Program-made: the position numbers and the translations under genes
Part shown: positions 1 through 8,040 of the stretch, one piece after another
How positions within the stretch are numbered: position 1 is the first letter of the stretch
Layout: every line of letters starts with the position of its first letter
Source: Piscinibacterium candidicorallinum
GTDB taxonomy: Bacteria > Pseudomonadota > Gammaproteobacteria > Burkholderiales > Burkholderiaceae_C
Assembly (NCBI RefSeq): GCF_047549485.1
Contig: NZ_CP180191.1
Span: forward strand, 186,001 to 250,000
Direction of reading: 5' to 3'
Length of the DNA stretch: 64,000 nt
Notes under the pieces: model-generated
Database searches by the model: none
The model's input: only the letters and a program-made list of their open reading frames with translations
What the model was told of the DNA's origin: nothing

Positions 1-268
1 CGGCGTATTCGTCATAGGCCGTGACGAATACGAGGTGGCAGTCCGGGCGCGCTTGCTGAATCAGGCTCGCAGCTTCGATGCCAGTCATGCCCGGCATACG
101 GATGTCGAGAAATGCGATCTGCGGTGCGTGCTCGTTGACCAGCTCCACGGCTTCCATGCCGTTCTTGGCCTCGGCCAGCACCTCGAGCTCAGGCCAGACT
201 TCAGACAGACGCAGGCGGATCTGGTCGCGCATCAGGCGCTCGTCATCCGCAATGATGGCGGTGGGCAA
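1..268 (-). CDS. Response regulator, receiver domain (partial, C-terminus outside window)
   Basis: The 5' part of a response regulator runs off the left edge. The visible 89 residues form most of a CheY-like receiver domain: an acidic pair D8-D9, the likely phospho-acceptor D55 in FLDIRMPG, and the conserved Thr in FVTAYDEYA. The DEYA ending and the LytS-type kinase in the same operon suggest a LytTR output domain, but that part lies outside the window. The start is TTG at 268, chosen because GGAG sits five bases upstream and the domain begins at once with PTAIIADDE. It is the last visible gene of the operon, 18 bp after the preceding membrane-protein gene. Confidence 0.85.
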   Translation of the reverse strand, partial: MPTAIIADDERLMRDQIRLRLSEVWPELEVLAEAKNGMEAVELVNEHAPQIAFLDIRMPGMTGIEAASLIQQARPDCHLVFVTAYDEYA

Positions 269-286
269 TCGGGGCTCCTTTTTTCG

Positions 287-862
287 TCAGGGTGCGGGTG
301 GCGGGGCAGCTTGCGCCGGCTTGCGCAACAGCCACCATAGCAAGATCAGCAGCGGAGCGGCAGGCAGGGCCACCACACCCACAAGCGCCACCGCGCCGAT
401 CAGAATGCCGGCGAGGCCCAGGGCCAGTCCGAGCGCCAGCACCCCTGGCATCACCACCATGAAGATCCAGAGCAGCAGAAAGAAGCTGCCGAAGTACAGG
501 CCCAGCATGGCCGCGAACAGCAGCGGCTGGGTGCTCATGATCTGCGTCAGCGGCAGGCAGGTCTGCCGGCGCAGGTCTTCGATCCAGAAGGCACCCAGGC
601 TGAGGGTATCGACTGCGCGGTTCGCGCCGCCAATCTCAAGGTGCAGCATGGTGCCTCGACCCGGGTCAGCGGGCCCAGCCGATCCCGCAGCAGCGGGCTG
701 CGCGCCAGTGCTGATCATCGCGCCGATGCACAGTTGCTCCGGCAGCCAGGGCTTGAACAGAACGGTGCCACCCACCAGCAGCAGGGTCAGCGCAAGCGCC
801 GCGGTGGCAGCCAGACTTGTAGCGGCCGCAGCCCGGCCGCGCCAGCGCTTCATGGCGCTCAT
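287..862 (-). CDS. Small membrane protein, third of three between kinase and regulator
   Basis: A 191-residue protein I do not recognise. An N-terminal hydrophobic segment (about 13-35) is followed by a roughly 75-residue polar region with two Cys (CIGA and TCLP) that may form a disulfide outside the cytoplasm. Then come two or three long hydrophobic segments (about 112-175) and a short basic, Pro/Ala-rich tail. The ATG at 862 overlaps the preceding stop as ATGA and has AGGAGACC upstream, so translation is probably coupled. A role in signalling to or from the kinase is inferred from position only. Confidence 0.75.
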   Translation of the reverse strand: MSAMKRWRGRAAAATSLAATAALALTLLLVGGTVLFKPWLPEQLCIGAMISTGAQPAAAGSAGPADPGRGTMLHLEIGGANRAVDTLSLGAFWIEDLRRQTCLPLTQIMSTQPLLFAAMLGLYFGSFFLLLWIFMVVMPGVLALGLALGLAGILIGAVALVGVVALPAAPLLILLWWLLRKPAQAAPPPAP

Positions 863-1188
863 TGGGTCTCCTTGGGCAGGTCTGCGCGCGCGTGCAGGCG
901 CTTGCGGCGGCGCATGACGAGCATGACGACCCATACGGGGGCGAACAGGATCAGCATCACCAGCCCGAACAGCAGGACCTCCAGCGCCAGCTCCAGCAGA
1001 CCGGCCGCGCCCACGAAGGGTACCTTGATCACGCTGAATACCAGCTTGACGCCGGATTCCGTGAAGTAGCGCACGCCGTTGATCAGCAACTCCACGTTCT
1101 GGATCACCATCAACGCGACGGTTGCGCCGATCAGCATCAGCAGGATGCGCGTGAGCTTGCTGCCCGCAGGCTGCTCCCTGTCAGTCAC
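859..1188 (-). CDS. Small membrane protein, second of three
   Basis: A 109-residue protein with two strong hydrophobic segments (about 13-30 and 62-92) and a basic RRRKR cluster after the second. This predicts a hairpin with a short external loop and a cytoplasmic tail. No known domain is recognised. It begins three bases after the upstream gene stops and overlaps the downstream gene by four bases, so all three small proteins are probably made together. Confidence 0.75.
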   Translation of the reverse strand: MTDREQPAGSKLTRILLMLIGATVALMVIQNVELLINGVRYFTESGVKLVFSVIKVPFVGAAGLLELALEVLLFGLVMLILFAPVWVVMLVMRRRKRLHARADLPKETQ

Positions 1189-1191
1189 GGA

Positions 1192-1593
1192 TCAGGCCCC
1201 GGCGCCGGCGGGAGGTGTATCGATGGCCGGAGCCGGCGGCGCGGGTGCCGCCGGCTTGCGGCGCATGATGAACCACACGATCAGCCCGATCAGGATGAAG
1301 GGCGAGAGCATGATGAAGGCAGTGAACACGAGGATGCCGGCAGTCACGAACATCGCAAAACCCACGGCACACAGGGCGACGAAATAGGCGAACCACACTG
1401 CAAGCAGTGCGAAGACCCAGGCGAGGACGCCCAGGCTGGGAATCTCCGACACGCTGACGCCGTCACCCAGGGTGGTGATGGTGACATCCGCGGGCAACAT
1501 CGATGCAAAGCTCATGGTCAGCACGGCGCTGACGAAGGTCAGACCGATGAGCACAAGAAAGGTGATGAGACTGAACTTGGCGATCCGTTTCAT
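1192..1593 (-). CDS. Small membrane protein, first of three
   Basis: A 133-residue protein. The N-terminus MKRIAKFSL precedes a transmembrane or signal-anchor segment (about 8-32). A short extracytoplasmic stretch follows, then two long hydrophobic segments (about 52-80 and 84-110), then MRRK and a Pro/Ala tail. The C-terminal architecture (membrane segment, M-R-R-R/K, polar tail) resembles the 109-residue neighbour, which suggests old duplication. Family unknown. It lies 50 bp after the kinase stop. Confidence 0.75.
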   Translation of the reverse strand: MKRIAKFSLITFLVLIGLTFVSAVLTMSFASMLPADVTITTLGDGVSVSEIPSLGVLAWVFALLAVWFAYFVALCAVGFAMFVTAGILVFTAFIMLSPFILIGLIVWFIMRRKPAAPAPPAPAIDTPPAGAGA

Positions 1594-1643
1594 GGCGGGC
1601 TCCCTGAAGGTAGGTGGGTTCTTGTGTGGTGGTGAGACGGTGT

Positions 1644-3320
1644 TCAGACGGCACTGGCGTTGCTGCGTACGTCCGCCAGCCGGTAGGGGATCTCGATCAC
1701 GGCACGCGTGCCGCCGGGCTGGCCATTGATCTCACCCGTGCCGATGGTGAAGCTCGCACCGCCGCCGTACAGCATGGCCAGGCGCTCGCGGATGTTGGAC
1801 AGGCCCACGCCCGTGCCGCTCGTGGGCACCATGCCCTCCTTGAAGCCCAGGCCGGTGTCGCTCACAGTCACGCGCAGCTTGCCGTCGGCAATCTCGCCCT
1901 TCACGTCAATGTGGCCGCCTTCGGGCTTGGGCTCCAGGCCGTGCTTGATGCAGTTCTCCACCAGGGAAAGCAGCATCATCGGAGGGACTTCTGCAGTACG
2001 CAGGCCGGCGGGGATGTCCACCGTGTAGGTCAGGCGTTCTTCCATGCGGAACTGCAGGATCTTCAGGTAGCTCTCCACGAGCACGGCCTCGCGACCCATG
2101 TTGCTGGTGGTGTCGCGCATGTGGGGCATGGCGGCGCGCAGGTACTGGATCAGGTTCTTCTGCATCTGGCTGGCGCGCTTGGGATCCACCTCGATGAGGT
2201 GGTCCACGCTGGCCAAGGTGTTGAACAGGAAGTGCGGTTCGACCTGGGCCTGCAGGGTGACCAGCTTGGCTTCAACGAGCTGGCGCTTCAGCGCCTCGCG
2301 CTCGCTCTCTTCCTGTGCGGCCTGGGCCACGCTCTGCGCAGCGGCGACCTTCACTTCGGCCTTGCGCTGGGTGTTGAGGATGACCTTGAGCGTGATCAGC
2401 GCCGCGATCAGGATGATCACGATGTCGGTCAGCGAGCGGGCCAGCCAGAACTTGCGCGGCTCCTGGTTGTTGATCTTGATGTTGGGGTTCTTGCCCGAGA
2501 AGCCCTCCTCGATGCCCTGGGTGATGTCCTTGATGATCGAGTCAAAGTCGGCGGGCAGCTCGCCGCGCTTGTCCACGCGCACTGTCAGGCCATCTTTCTC
2601 GAGCACCACCTCGCCGCGTTCCTCGAGAGGCAGGCTCTCCATGGCCTCGATGGTGGCCAGCTCGGCCAGGCGCTCGGCGGCGCGGCCCAGCACGGCCTCG
2701 CTGTGCTTCGCGGGCTCTTCAAGGATCTTCGTAACCTCGTCCATGGAGGCGTGGCCTACGCGGTCCAGCTCGGCGAGCTTTTCCGCGTTTTCAGGCTGGA
2801 TAACGATGCCCTCACGGTCGATCTTGACGATCTCGCCATCCTTGCCGACCTTGATGCCGTCCTTGTTGATGACGATCGGTGGGCGATTCGGCGCACTCGG
2901 GTCGGCAGGAATGCTTACGCCGTCCTTGGTGATCACCACCGGAGGCATCGGCGGCTTAGGGGCCTGCGGTGCCTTGGGGGGCTTGGGCATGGGCGGGTCT
3001 TCACTGGAGCGCACGCGCACGCCGGTCGGATCGGCCTCGATGACGATGGTCATCGGCTTCTTCTGCGGGTTATTCACTTCCACCAGCGGGCGGATGGGTC
3101 GGCCGCTGAAGAGGTCGTCCAGTACGCTGGACATCAGGCTGGACAGGATCAGGAACAGGATGCCGATGACAAACAGGCGCTTCCAGGTGACGGCCGTGAG
3201 CCACAGCGCCAGGCGGTTGTAGCCGCGGCCCAGCGCAAAGGTCTGCCGGCTGGCGTAACCGGCGCCGAATTTGCGCCAGAAGTCCCGCACCGCCGTGAAG
3301 AGTCTGGAAATGAAGTTCAT
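1644..3320 (-). CDS. LytS/YehU-type sensor histidine kinase
   Basis: A 558-residue membrane kinase. TM1 is about 47-67 and TM2 about 296-316, enclosing a periplasmic domain of about 228 residues with a Pro-rich stretch (about 105-127). A coiled coil follows (about 317-355), then a His_kinase domain (PF06580 type) with H363 in the PHFLFNT motif, then an HATPase_c domain with the N-box ENCIKHG and the glycine motif GTGVGLSNIRERL. The sensor region carries four motifs of the form V/I-x-K-D-G-V/I (near residues 130, 150, 168 and 242) that I cannot place in a known sensor family. It should phosphorylate the regulator encoded at the end of the operon. The ligand is unknown. Confidence 0.88.
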   Translation of the reverse strand: MNFISRLFTAVRDFWRKFGAGYASRQTFALGRGYNRLALWLTAVTWKRLFVIGILFLILSSLMSSVLDDLFSGRPIRPLVEVNNPQKKPMTIVIEADPTGVRVRSSEDPPMPKPPKAPQAPKPPMPPVVITKDGVSIPADPSAPNRPPIVINKDGIKVGKDGEIVKIDREGIVIQPENAEKLAELDRVGHASMDEVTKILEEPAKHSEAVLGRAAERLAELATIEAMESLPLEERGEVVLEKDGLTVRVDKRGELPADFDSIIKDITQGIEEGFSGKNPNIKINNQEPRKFWLARSLTDIVIILIAALITLKVILNTQRKAEVKVAAAQSVAQAAQEESEREALKRQLVEAKLVTLQAQVEPHFLFNTLASVDHLIEVDPKRASQMQKNLIQYLRAAMPHMRDTTSNMGREAVLVESYLKILQFRMEERLTYTVDIPAGLRTAEVPPMMLLSLVENCIKHGLEPKPEGGHIDVKGEIADGKLRVTVSDTGLGFKEGMVPTSGTGVGLSNIRERLAMLYGGGASFTIGTGEINGQPGGTRAVIEIPYRLADVRSNASAV

Positions 3321-3643
3321 GGACGCATTGTTCCCCAGCTGTTCCCGGCTGGCGCGCGACCTGCGACAGACTGCAGAAAGGGCGACTCAGGGCGCACAGC
3401 GGCGGCCCAGCCCGTGGCGGCGGTGCTGCGCGGTCTGCGGGCTTGTTCACTTTCGGCCGAAGCGGCAGCCGAATAGGTGGCCGAAGAGGCGACCGAAGCA
3501 GCGGCCCAAGGCGCGGCCTGAGCGACGGCCGAAGCCCCGGCCAACTTGGGGCATCCCGGCCGCGTGCGTGCGCGTCGCTCCCACGGGCCGCTAGGGTGCG
3601 CCCGGGTGCGAGTTCGGCAACCGCGCCGCGATAATCCGCAGCC
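3321..3643. other. Divergent intergenic region, kinase operon / rlpA-like
   Basis: This 323-bp spacer should hold the promoters of the leftward kinase operon and the rightward lipoprotein gene. Its main feature is a degenerate 12-bp tandem array (listed separately). GATAAT at 3630-3635 looks like a -10 element but sits only eight bases before the rlpA-like ATG and has no clear -35. No gene is supported. Confidence 0.6.
3454..3549. repeat. Degenerate 12-bp tandem repeat, 8 units
   Basis: Eight consecutive 12-bp units follow the pattern CGGCCGAAGCGG. Most units differ from the pattern at one to four positions, and the last (3538-3549) is the most diverged. The period is exact through the array. 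The length is a multiple of three, so overlapping frames show Arg-Pro-Lys or Phe-Gly-Arg repeats, but none is a convincing gene. Confidence 0.75.
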
Positions 3644-4216
3644 ATGCCCCTGCTCTTGCCACGGCCGCTGCGCCAGCCCGCCGCCGCGCGCTTCGCGCGT
3701 GCCCTGAGTCTCGCCGCGCTGGCGCTCACCCTGGCGGCCTGCAGCAGCGCACCCAAGCGCCCCGCCACCGACGGCCCCGGCGATAAGCCGCCCGCCAACT
3801 GGGCCAGCATCCCGAGTGCCGTGCCGCGCGACGAACCCGCCGCCCGCGAGGCCCGCGGCCCGAACAAGCCCTACGAAGTCCTCGGCCAGCGTTACACCCC
3901 CCGCGTGGGCGACGCACCCTTCCGCGAGCGCGGGCTGGCCAGCTGGTACGGCCGCAAGTTCCACGGCAATCGCACCGCCAGCGGGGAGATCTACGACATG
4001 TACGGCATGACCGCCGCGCACCGCACCCTGCCGCTGCCCAGCTATGCGCGCGTGACGAACGTCGCTAACGGGCGCAGCGTGATCGTGCGGGTGAATGATC
4101 GCGGTCCCTTCAAAGCCGGCCGCGTGATCGACCTGACCTGGACCGCCGCTGCGCAGCTCGGCTTCATCAATCAGGGCGAGGCCGAGGTCATTGTCGAGCG
4201 GGTCTTGGCACGCTAG
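3644..4216 (+). CDS. rlpA: RlpA-like septal ring lytic transglycosylase, lipoprotein
   Basis: A 190-residue outer-membrane lipoprotein candidate. It has a basic start, a hydrophobic stretch and the lipobox LAAC near residue 33, then a low-complexity linker, then a double-psi beta-barrel (about 95-190) with GLASWYG, FHGNRTASGE and VRVNDRGPF. These match RlpA, a periplasmic transglycosylase that cuts denuded glycan strands at the septum. The usual C-terminal SPOR domain is missing, as the protein ends just after the barrel. Two separate SPOR proteins are encoded elsewhere in the window. Confidence 0.88.
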   Translation: MPLLLPRPLRQPAAARFARALSLAALALTLAACSSAPKRPATDGPGDKPPANWASIPSAVPRDEPAAREARGPNKPYEVLGQRYTPRVGDAPFRERGLASWYGRKFHGNRTASGEIYDMYGMTAAHRTLPLPSYARVTNVANGRSVIVRVNDRGPFKAGRVIDLTWTAAAQLGFINQGEAEVIVERVLAR

Positions 4217-4228
4217 CGGTTACGATCA

Positions 4229-4345
4229 TCTGGCCAAAATTGATTTATTTTCAATCATTTAAACCCGGCTTTCCGCATGTCTGATGCGCGAGAAGTGGCA
4301 TATCAATTAAACAAAAAATTCAGTCCGAAAATGAATGAATAAAGC
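4229..4345. other. AT-rich patch between rlpA-like and fmt
   Basis: About 115 bp are far richer in A/T than anything nearby, with runs such as TTGATTTATTTTCAATC and ATCAATTAAACAAAAAATTC. No ORF is supported. GCGTGG and CCCACGC arms at 4345-4372 could form a hairpin downstream of the patch. The patch may hold the fmt promoter or a UP-type element, or be the remnant of an insertion. Confidence 0.5.
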
Positions 4346-4473
4346 GTGGATGCACCTCTCCGGGCACCCACGCTCCGCGCTCCTCGGCGTGCCTTCTGCG
4401 CCGCGTGACAGAATCCCTCCCACGCACTCGCCTTCAGCCGCCCCGGCTTGGGCAGCCGCCCGCCCCTGAATCC

Positions 4474-5514
4474 ATGTCCGCCGCCTCTTCAGCCGCATCT
4501 TCCGACCCAGGGCCCAAGACGCTCGCCCTGCCCGAACTGTCCGGCCTGCGCGTGGCCTTTGCCGGCACGCCGGAGTTCGCCGCTGCGGCGCTCAAGGCCC
4601 TGCTCGCGGCCGGGGCGCAGGTGCCGCTGGTACTCACCCAGCCGGATCGCCCCGCCGGGCGCGGCATGAAGCTCACGGCCAGCCCGGTCAAGGAGGTCGC
4701 GCTCGCCGCCGGCGTGGCCGTGGCCCAGCCGCGCAGTCTGCGTCTGGACGGCAAGTACCCAGATGAGGCCGCCACCGCACATGCGGCCCTCCTCGATGCC
4801 GCGCCCGACGTGATGGTGGTGGCGGCCTACGGGCTGATCCTGCCGCAGTGGGTGCTGGATCTGCCGCGCGCCGGCTGCGTGAACCTGCACGGCAGCCTGC
4901 TGCCGCGCTGGCGCGGCGCCGCGCCGATCCACCGGGCGATCGAGGCGGGCGATGCCGAAACCGGCATCACGCTCATGCAGATGGATGCGGGCCTGGACAC
5001 CGGCGCCATGCTCACGATCGAACGCACCGCCATCACGCCCACGGACACCACCAGCAGCCTGCATGATCGGCTGGCCGACCTGGGCGCCTTCATGATCGTG
5101 CGCGACCTGCCGGGTATCGTCGCGGGGCGCATCACCCCGGTGGCGCAACCCACCGAAGGCGTGACCTACGCCGAAAAGATCCGCAAGGATGAAGCGCCGA
5201 TCGACTGGACCCAGAGCGCCGCCGCCATCGAGCGCCGCATGCGCGCCTTCGACCCCTTTCCCGGCTGCATCGCGCGTTTTTCCGATCAGGAAATCAAGCT
5301 CTGGCGCGCGAGCGTCGTACCCCTGTCCGGCGCACCCGGAGAGCTCCTCGCCTGCGGCAAGCACAGCTTTGTGGTGGCCTGTGGCGAGGGTGCCATCGAA
5401 GTGCTTGAAGTTCAGCGGGCGGGCGGCAAGCGGCAGGATGCAGGTGAATGGGCACGCGCCGCCGGCGTGGGCCCAGGCGCCCGCTTCGGCTCCACAGCTG
5501 CGAATGCGGCGTGA
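4474..5514 (+). CDS. fmt: Methionyl-tRNA formyltransferase
   Basis: Transfers a formyl group from 10-formyl-tetrahydrofolate to initiator Met-tRNA. The N-terminal domain carries VAFAGTPEFAA and the signature SLLPRWRGAAPIHRAI, and the C-terminal OB-like domain follows (about 245-346). At 346 residues it is longer than the usual 310 or so because about 25 Ser/Ala-rich residues precede the first strand. The ATG at 4474 is preferred over 4405. The peptide deformylase gene that often accompanies fmt is absent. The stop directly abuts the stop of the convergent next gene. Confidence 0.95.
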   Translation: MSAASSAASSDPGPKTLALPELSGLRVAFAGTPEFAAAALKALLAAGAQVPLVLTQPDRPAGRGMKLTASPVKEVALAAGVAVAQPRSLRLDGKYPDEAATAHAALLDAAPDVMVVAAYGLILPQWVLDLPRAGCVNLHGSLLPRWRGAAPIHRAIEAGDAETGITLMQMDAGLDTGAMLTIERTAITPTDTTSSLHDRLADLGAFMIVRDLPGIVAGRITPVAQPTEGVTYAEKIRKDEAPIDWTQSAAAIERRMRAFDPFPGCIARFSDQEIKLWRASVVPLSGAPGELLACGKHSFVVACGEGAIEVLEVQRAGGKRQDAGEWARAAGVGPGARFGSTAANAA

Positions 5515-6252
5515 TCAGGGCGCCGGTGCGTCCGCGGTCTGGGCCGCAGCCCGGGCACGCAGCACGGTCGTCAGCGCCGAGTTCTTGCGCTCGATGAAGG
5601 CCAGCAGACGCTGCGCATAGTCCGGCACCACCGCCTGCTGCACCGAGGGCCGCGCGGCCAGGGCACGGCGCCAGGCGTCGGTGCGCGGCAGCCCCGCCGT
5701 CCAGCCAAAGTTCGAGAACTGATCGAACACCTCGAAATAGCGAAAGATCGGACCGAACACAGCGTCCACGATCGAGAAGCCGCCACCGGCAAAGAAGGGC
5801 CCGTGCGCGCCGACGGACGCCCGCTGACCCAGTTCCACCTCCAGCTGCGTGAGGCGCTCGGCGATCTCGGTGCGCTTCTTCTCCAGCGCCTCCTGATCAT
5901 GCGCGCTGTAGAAGCCGGCAATGCTGTTCAAAAGCGCGCTGCCGAACTCCATCCATGCGCGATGCTGCGCGCGAGCGAGCGCATCGGCCGGATGCAGGCG
6001 CGGCGTGAGCGTGTCGTCAAGGTACTCGCAGATCACCGTGCTCTCGAACAGCGGCGTGTTCCCCACCAGCAGCACCGGCGTCTTGCCCAGCGGCGAGATG
6101 GCGCGGAACCATTCGGGTTTGTTAGCCGGATCGATCCAGCGGCGCTCGAAGATCTGTTTCTTCTCCAGCAGCACGATGGCCGCGCGCTGCACGTAGGGGC
6201 ACAGGTCGTGCGAGACGAGCGTGAGTGCGGGCGTGGCAGCGGCCTGGGCCAT
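5515..6252 (-). CDS. Glutathione S-transferase-like protein (omega/SspA type)
   Basis: A 245-residue two-domain GST fold. The thioredoxin-like N-terminus has LCPYVQRA, with Cys in the omega-class/SspA active-site position, followed by the cis-Pro motif GKTPVLL and the glutathione-contact motif FESTVICEYLD. The C-terminal part is all-helical. SspA proteins bind RNA polymerase, whereas omega GSTs are thiol transferases. The Cys motif favours the thiol-transferase side, but the substrate is unknown. The stop codon abuts that of fmt with no spacer. Confidence 0.85.
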   Translation of the reverse strand: MAQAAATPALTLVSHDLCPYVQRAAIVLLEKKQIFERRWIDPANKPEWFRAISPLGKTPVLLVGNTPLFESTVICEYLDDTLTPRLHPADALARAQHRAWMEFGSALLNSIAGFYSAHDQEALEKKRTEIAERLTQLEVELGQRASVGAHGPFFAGGGFSIVDAVFGPIFRYFEVFDQFSNFGWTAGLPRTDAWRRALAARPSVQQAVVPDYAQRLLAFIERKNSALTTVLRARAAAQTADAPAP

Positions 6253-6294
6253 GGCGTCTCCGGCAAGGGGTTGGCATTCGGGCGGCGTGCAGTG

Positions 6295-6459
6295 CTACTT
6301 CAAGGCGCTTACGCACATTGCCCAGAAGTTGGACAGTTCCACGCGCAGAGCAGGGTTGAAGTAGGCGGCAAAGGTCAGGCCGAGCACCGCGGCCAGCGCG
6401 GCCCAGCTCGCGCCCTGCAGCAGCGTGCGGCGCGAGATGCGGGCAGGGGCGTTGGCCAT
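6295..6459 (-). CDS. 54-residue membrane peptide with twin-Arg motif
   Basis: The small ORF begins ATG at 6459 and ends TAG, lying 33 bp after gspJ and 42 bp before the GST start. It encodes an N-terminal R-I-S-R-R-T-L-L-Q-G motif, a hydrophobic segment (about 18-34) and a short polar tail with one Cys. RRTLLQG resembles a Tat motif, but so short a product is more likely a single-pass membrane peptide. No family is recognised and the ribosome site is weak. Coding is supported by position in the operon and hydrophobic content only. Confidence 0.5.
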   Translation of the reverse strand: MANAPARISRRTLLQGASWAALAAVLGLTFAAYFNPALRVELSNFWAMCVSALK

Positions 6460-6492
6460 GGGTGCAAGGTTCGCGGTTAAGGGTGGGCCCGT

Positions 6493-7134
6493 CTACTGCC
6501 CGGCCAGCACAAGGGTGCGTTGCACTTCGCCCTGCGGCAACTGCAGCTTCACGCCCAGCCCTTGAAGCGGCGCGGGCAGCCGGTTCTCCAGCCGGGCCTG
6601 GGCCCAGTCCTGGCGAGACCACCAGCGCCCGGCGGCAAACACGCGGACATCAAAGGCCTGCAGGCCGGTCATGGCTTCCAGGCGCACAATGGTGGGGCCG
6701 GCACTCTCTACGGAAATCGGCTGCGGCGTCGAGTTGCCGCCCGTTGCGACGCTTGTGCTGGCTGCAGCGCCCGCGGCGTTGCTGGGTAGAGGCAGCAGGG
6801 TGCGAATGAGTGCGCCGTCCAGCACTTCCCAGCGGGCGATGACGGTCTCGCTACGGCCATCGGCCAGGGTGGTGTTGCGCGTGATCTGCAGGCCGTCGGC
6901 CAGCATGAAGACGCCCTCGGTGCCCAGGTCGCTTGCGGCGCGGGCGTCTGCGGCCAGCTGGTCGAGCGCCGCCGCCATGCGCGCCAGCCGATCCGCGTCG
7001 GACTGGGACTGCGCCCGCGAGCGAATCACGCCGTCCAGCCCGTACCAGGCCATGAGCGACATCATCGCGAGGATGGTGAGCGCCACCAGCAGCTCGATGA
7101 GCGTGAAGCCACGCGTGCGCTGAACGAGGTTCAT
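6493..7134 (-). CDS. gspJ: Type II secretion minor pseudopilin GspJ
   Basis: A 213-residue prepilin-like protein. The class III leader ends at RTRG, followed by F-T-L-I-E-L-L and a hydrophobic helix. GspO cleaves and methylates at the Phe. The rest matches the GspJ globular domain (MAWYGLDGVIRSRAQ, and a C-terminal stretch ending TLVLAGQ). GspJ forms the pseudopilus tip with GspI and GspK. The start at 7134 overlaps the gspI stop as ATGA. No gspK follows. Confidence 0.9.
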   Translation of the reverse strand: MNLVQRTRGFTLIELLVALTILAMMSLMAWYGLDGVIRSRAQSQSDADRLARMAAALDQLAADARAASDLGTEGVFMLADGLQITRNTTLADGRSETVIARWEVLDGALIRTLLPLPSNAAGAAASTSVATGGNSTPQPISVESAGPTIVRLEAMTGLQAFDVRVFAAGRWWSRQDWAQARLENRLPAPLQGLGVKLQLPQGEVQRTLVLAGQ

Positions 7135-7520
7135 TGCCGCGCCCGCCCAACGACAGTGGAGAGCATCGCCAGTTCCTGATTGCGTGCGGCGTTGTCGAAC
7201 ACGCTCACTTCCACGCGCACGAAGAAGGGGTTGGGCGTCTGGGTCACGCGCTCTTCGCACTCGAAGACCTGATCGGCCTGCGGGCAGGGGAAGTTGCGCG
7301 TGCCCACCACGGGCTGCGCACCACTGAGGCGAATTTCGGCGAGACGGTTGTCAGCAGACCACAGGGCCATGGTGCGGATGTTCAGGGCGCGCGTGTTCTC
7401 GCCCAGTTGCCCGGCTGCGCGCAGGCCGGCCAGCAAGGCAAGCGCGACGATCGCCAGGGCCACCAGCACTTCGATCAAGGTGAAGCCGCGTACGGTGCGG
7501 CTTGAACCGAGCAGCATCAT
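7131..7520 (-). CDS. gspI: Type II secretion minor pseudopilin GspI
   Basis: A 129-residue minor pseudopilin with leader cleavage motif VRG-FTLIEVLVALAIVALAL and the GspI-typical RALNIRTMALWSADNRLAE. Two Cys later (PCPQ and FECEE) are the likely disulfide. It forms part of the pseudopilus tip complex. It overlaps gspH upstream and gspJ downstream by four bases each, giving a tight HIJ translational chain. Confidence 0.92.
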   Translation of the reverse strand: MMLLGSSRTVRGFTLIEVLVALAIVALALLAGLRAAGQLGENTRALNIRTMALWSADNRLAEIRLSGAQPVVGTRNFPCPQADQVFECEERVTQTPNPFFVRVEVSVFDNAARNQELAMLSTVVGRARQ

Positions 7521-8020
7521 TGAATCGACTCGATGCGGGCCGGCACGCGCGTGCCTTCCTGCACGACCGTGATCCGTGCCGAGGGGCTTTCCAGCCGTGC
7601 CTCGATGCGTTGCGCGTACGGCTCGCCGGACAGCAGCAGTGCGCCGCCGGGCACCAGCAGGCGTGCTTCCTCGGCCTTCAGTTCGTAGGGCGCGAGTGCG
7701 CCCCCGTCCGCTGGGTTGACCTCGGTCCAGCGCGTACGGGTCAGTTCGGCGGGGTCGTCGCTGGTTCGGGTGCGGCGTTCGAAGTGCCAGCCTCGGGCAT
7801 TGGCCACCAGGCGCATCGGGCTGCCGGTGGCGGCGACGTCCTGCGTGGCTGCCTGAAGGGAGATCGCCAGACGCTGCGCGTCACGCCGCAGGATCTGTGC
7901 GGGATCGGTTGAGACGGAGATCGACACCATGGAGACGATCAGCGCCATGATGCCGATCGTCACCAGCAGCTCGATGAGTGTGAAGCCGCGCGCGCCGGCC
8001 CGGATGCTTCGGGGTTGCAT
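7517..8020 (-). CDS. gspH: Type II secretion minor pseudopilin GspH
   Basis: A 167-residue minor pseudopilin with the leader motif ARG-FTLIELLVTIGIMALI and a beta-rich C-terminal domain (RLAISLQAATQDVAATG and later strands). It links the GspG shaft to the I-J-K tip. It lies 20 bp after gspG and overlaps gspI by four bases. Confidence 0.9.
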   Translation of the reverse strand: MQPRSIRAGARGFTLIELLVTIGIMALIVSMVSISVSTDPAQILRRDAQRLAISLQAATQDVAATGSPMRLVANARGWHFERRTRTSDDPAELTRTRWTEVNPADGGALAPYELKAEEARLLVPGGALLLSGEPYAQRIEARLESPSARITVVQEGTRVPARIESIQ

Positions 8021-8040
8021 TCGCGCCTGCGTTCAAAGCC

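Noticed and set aside
1614..3476. A 620-codon plus-strand frame over the kinase gene
   Set aside because: Shadow of a certain kinase gene on the other strand; composition (His/Leu/Val-rich) is typical of antisense reading of GC-rich genes.
3271..3594. An Arg-Pro-Lys-rich 107-codon frame over the 12-bp repeats
   Set aside because: It arises from the tandem repeat and starts inside the kinase gene on the opposite strand; no ribosome site.
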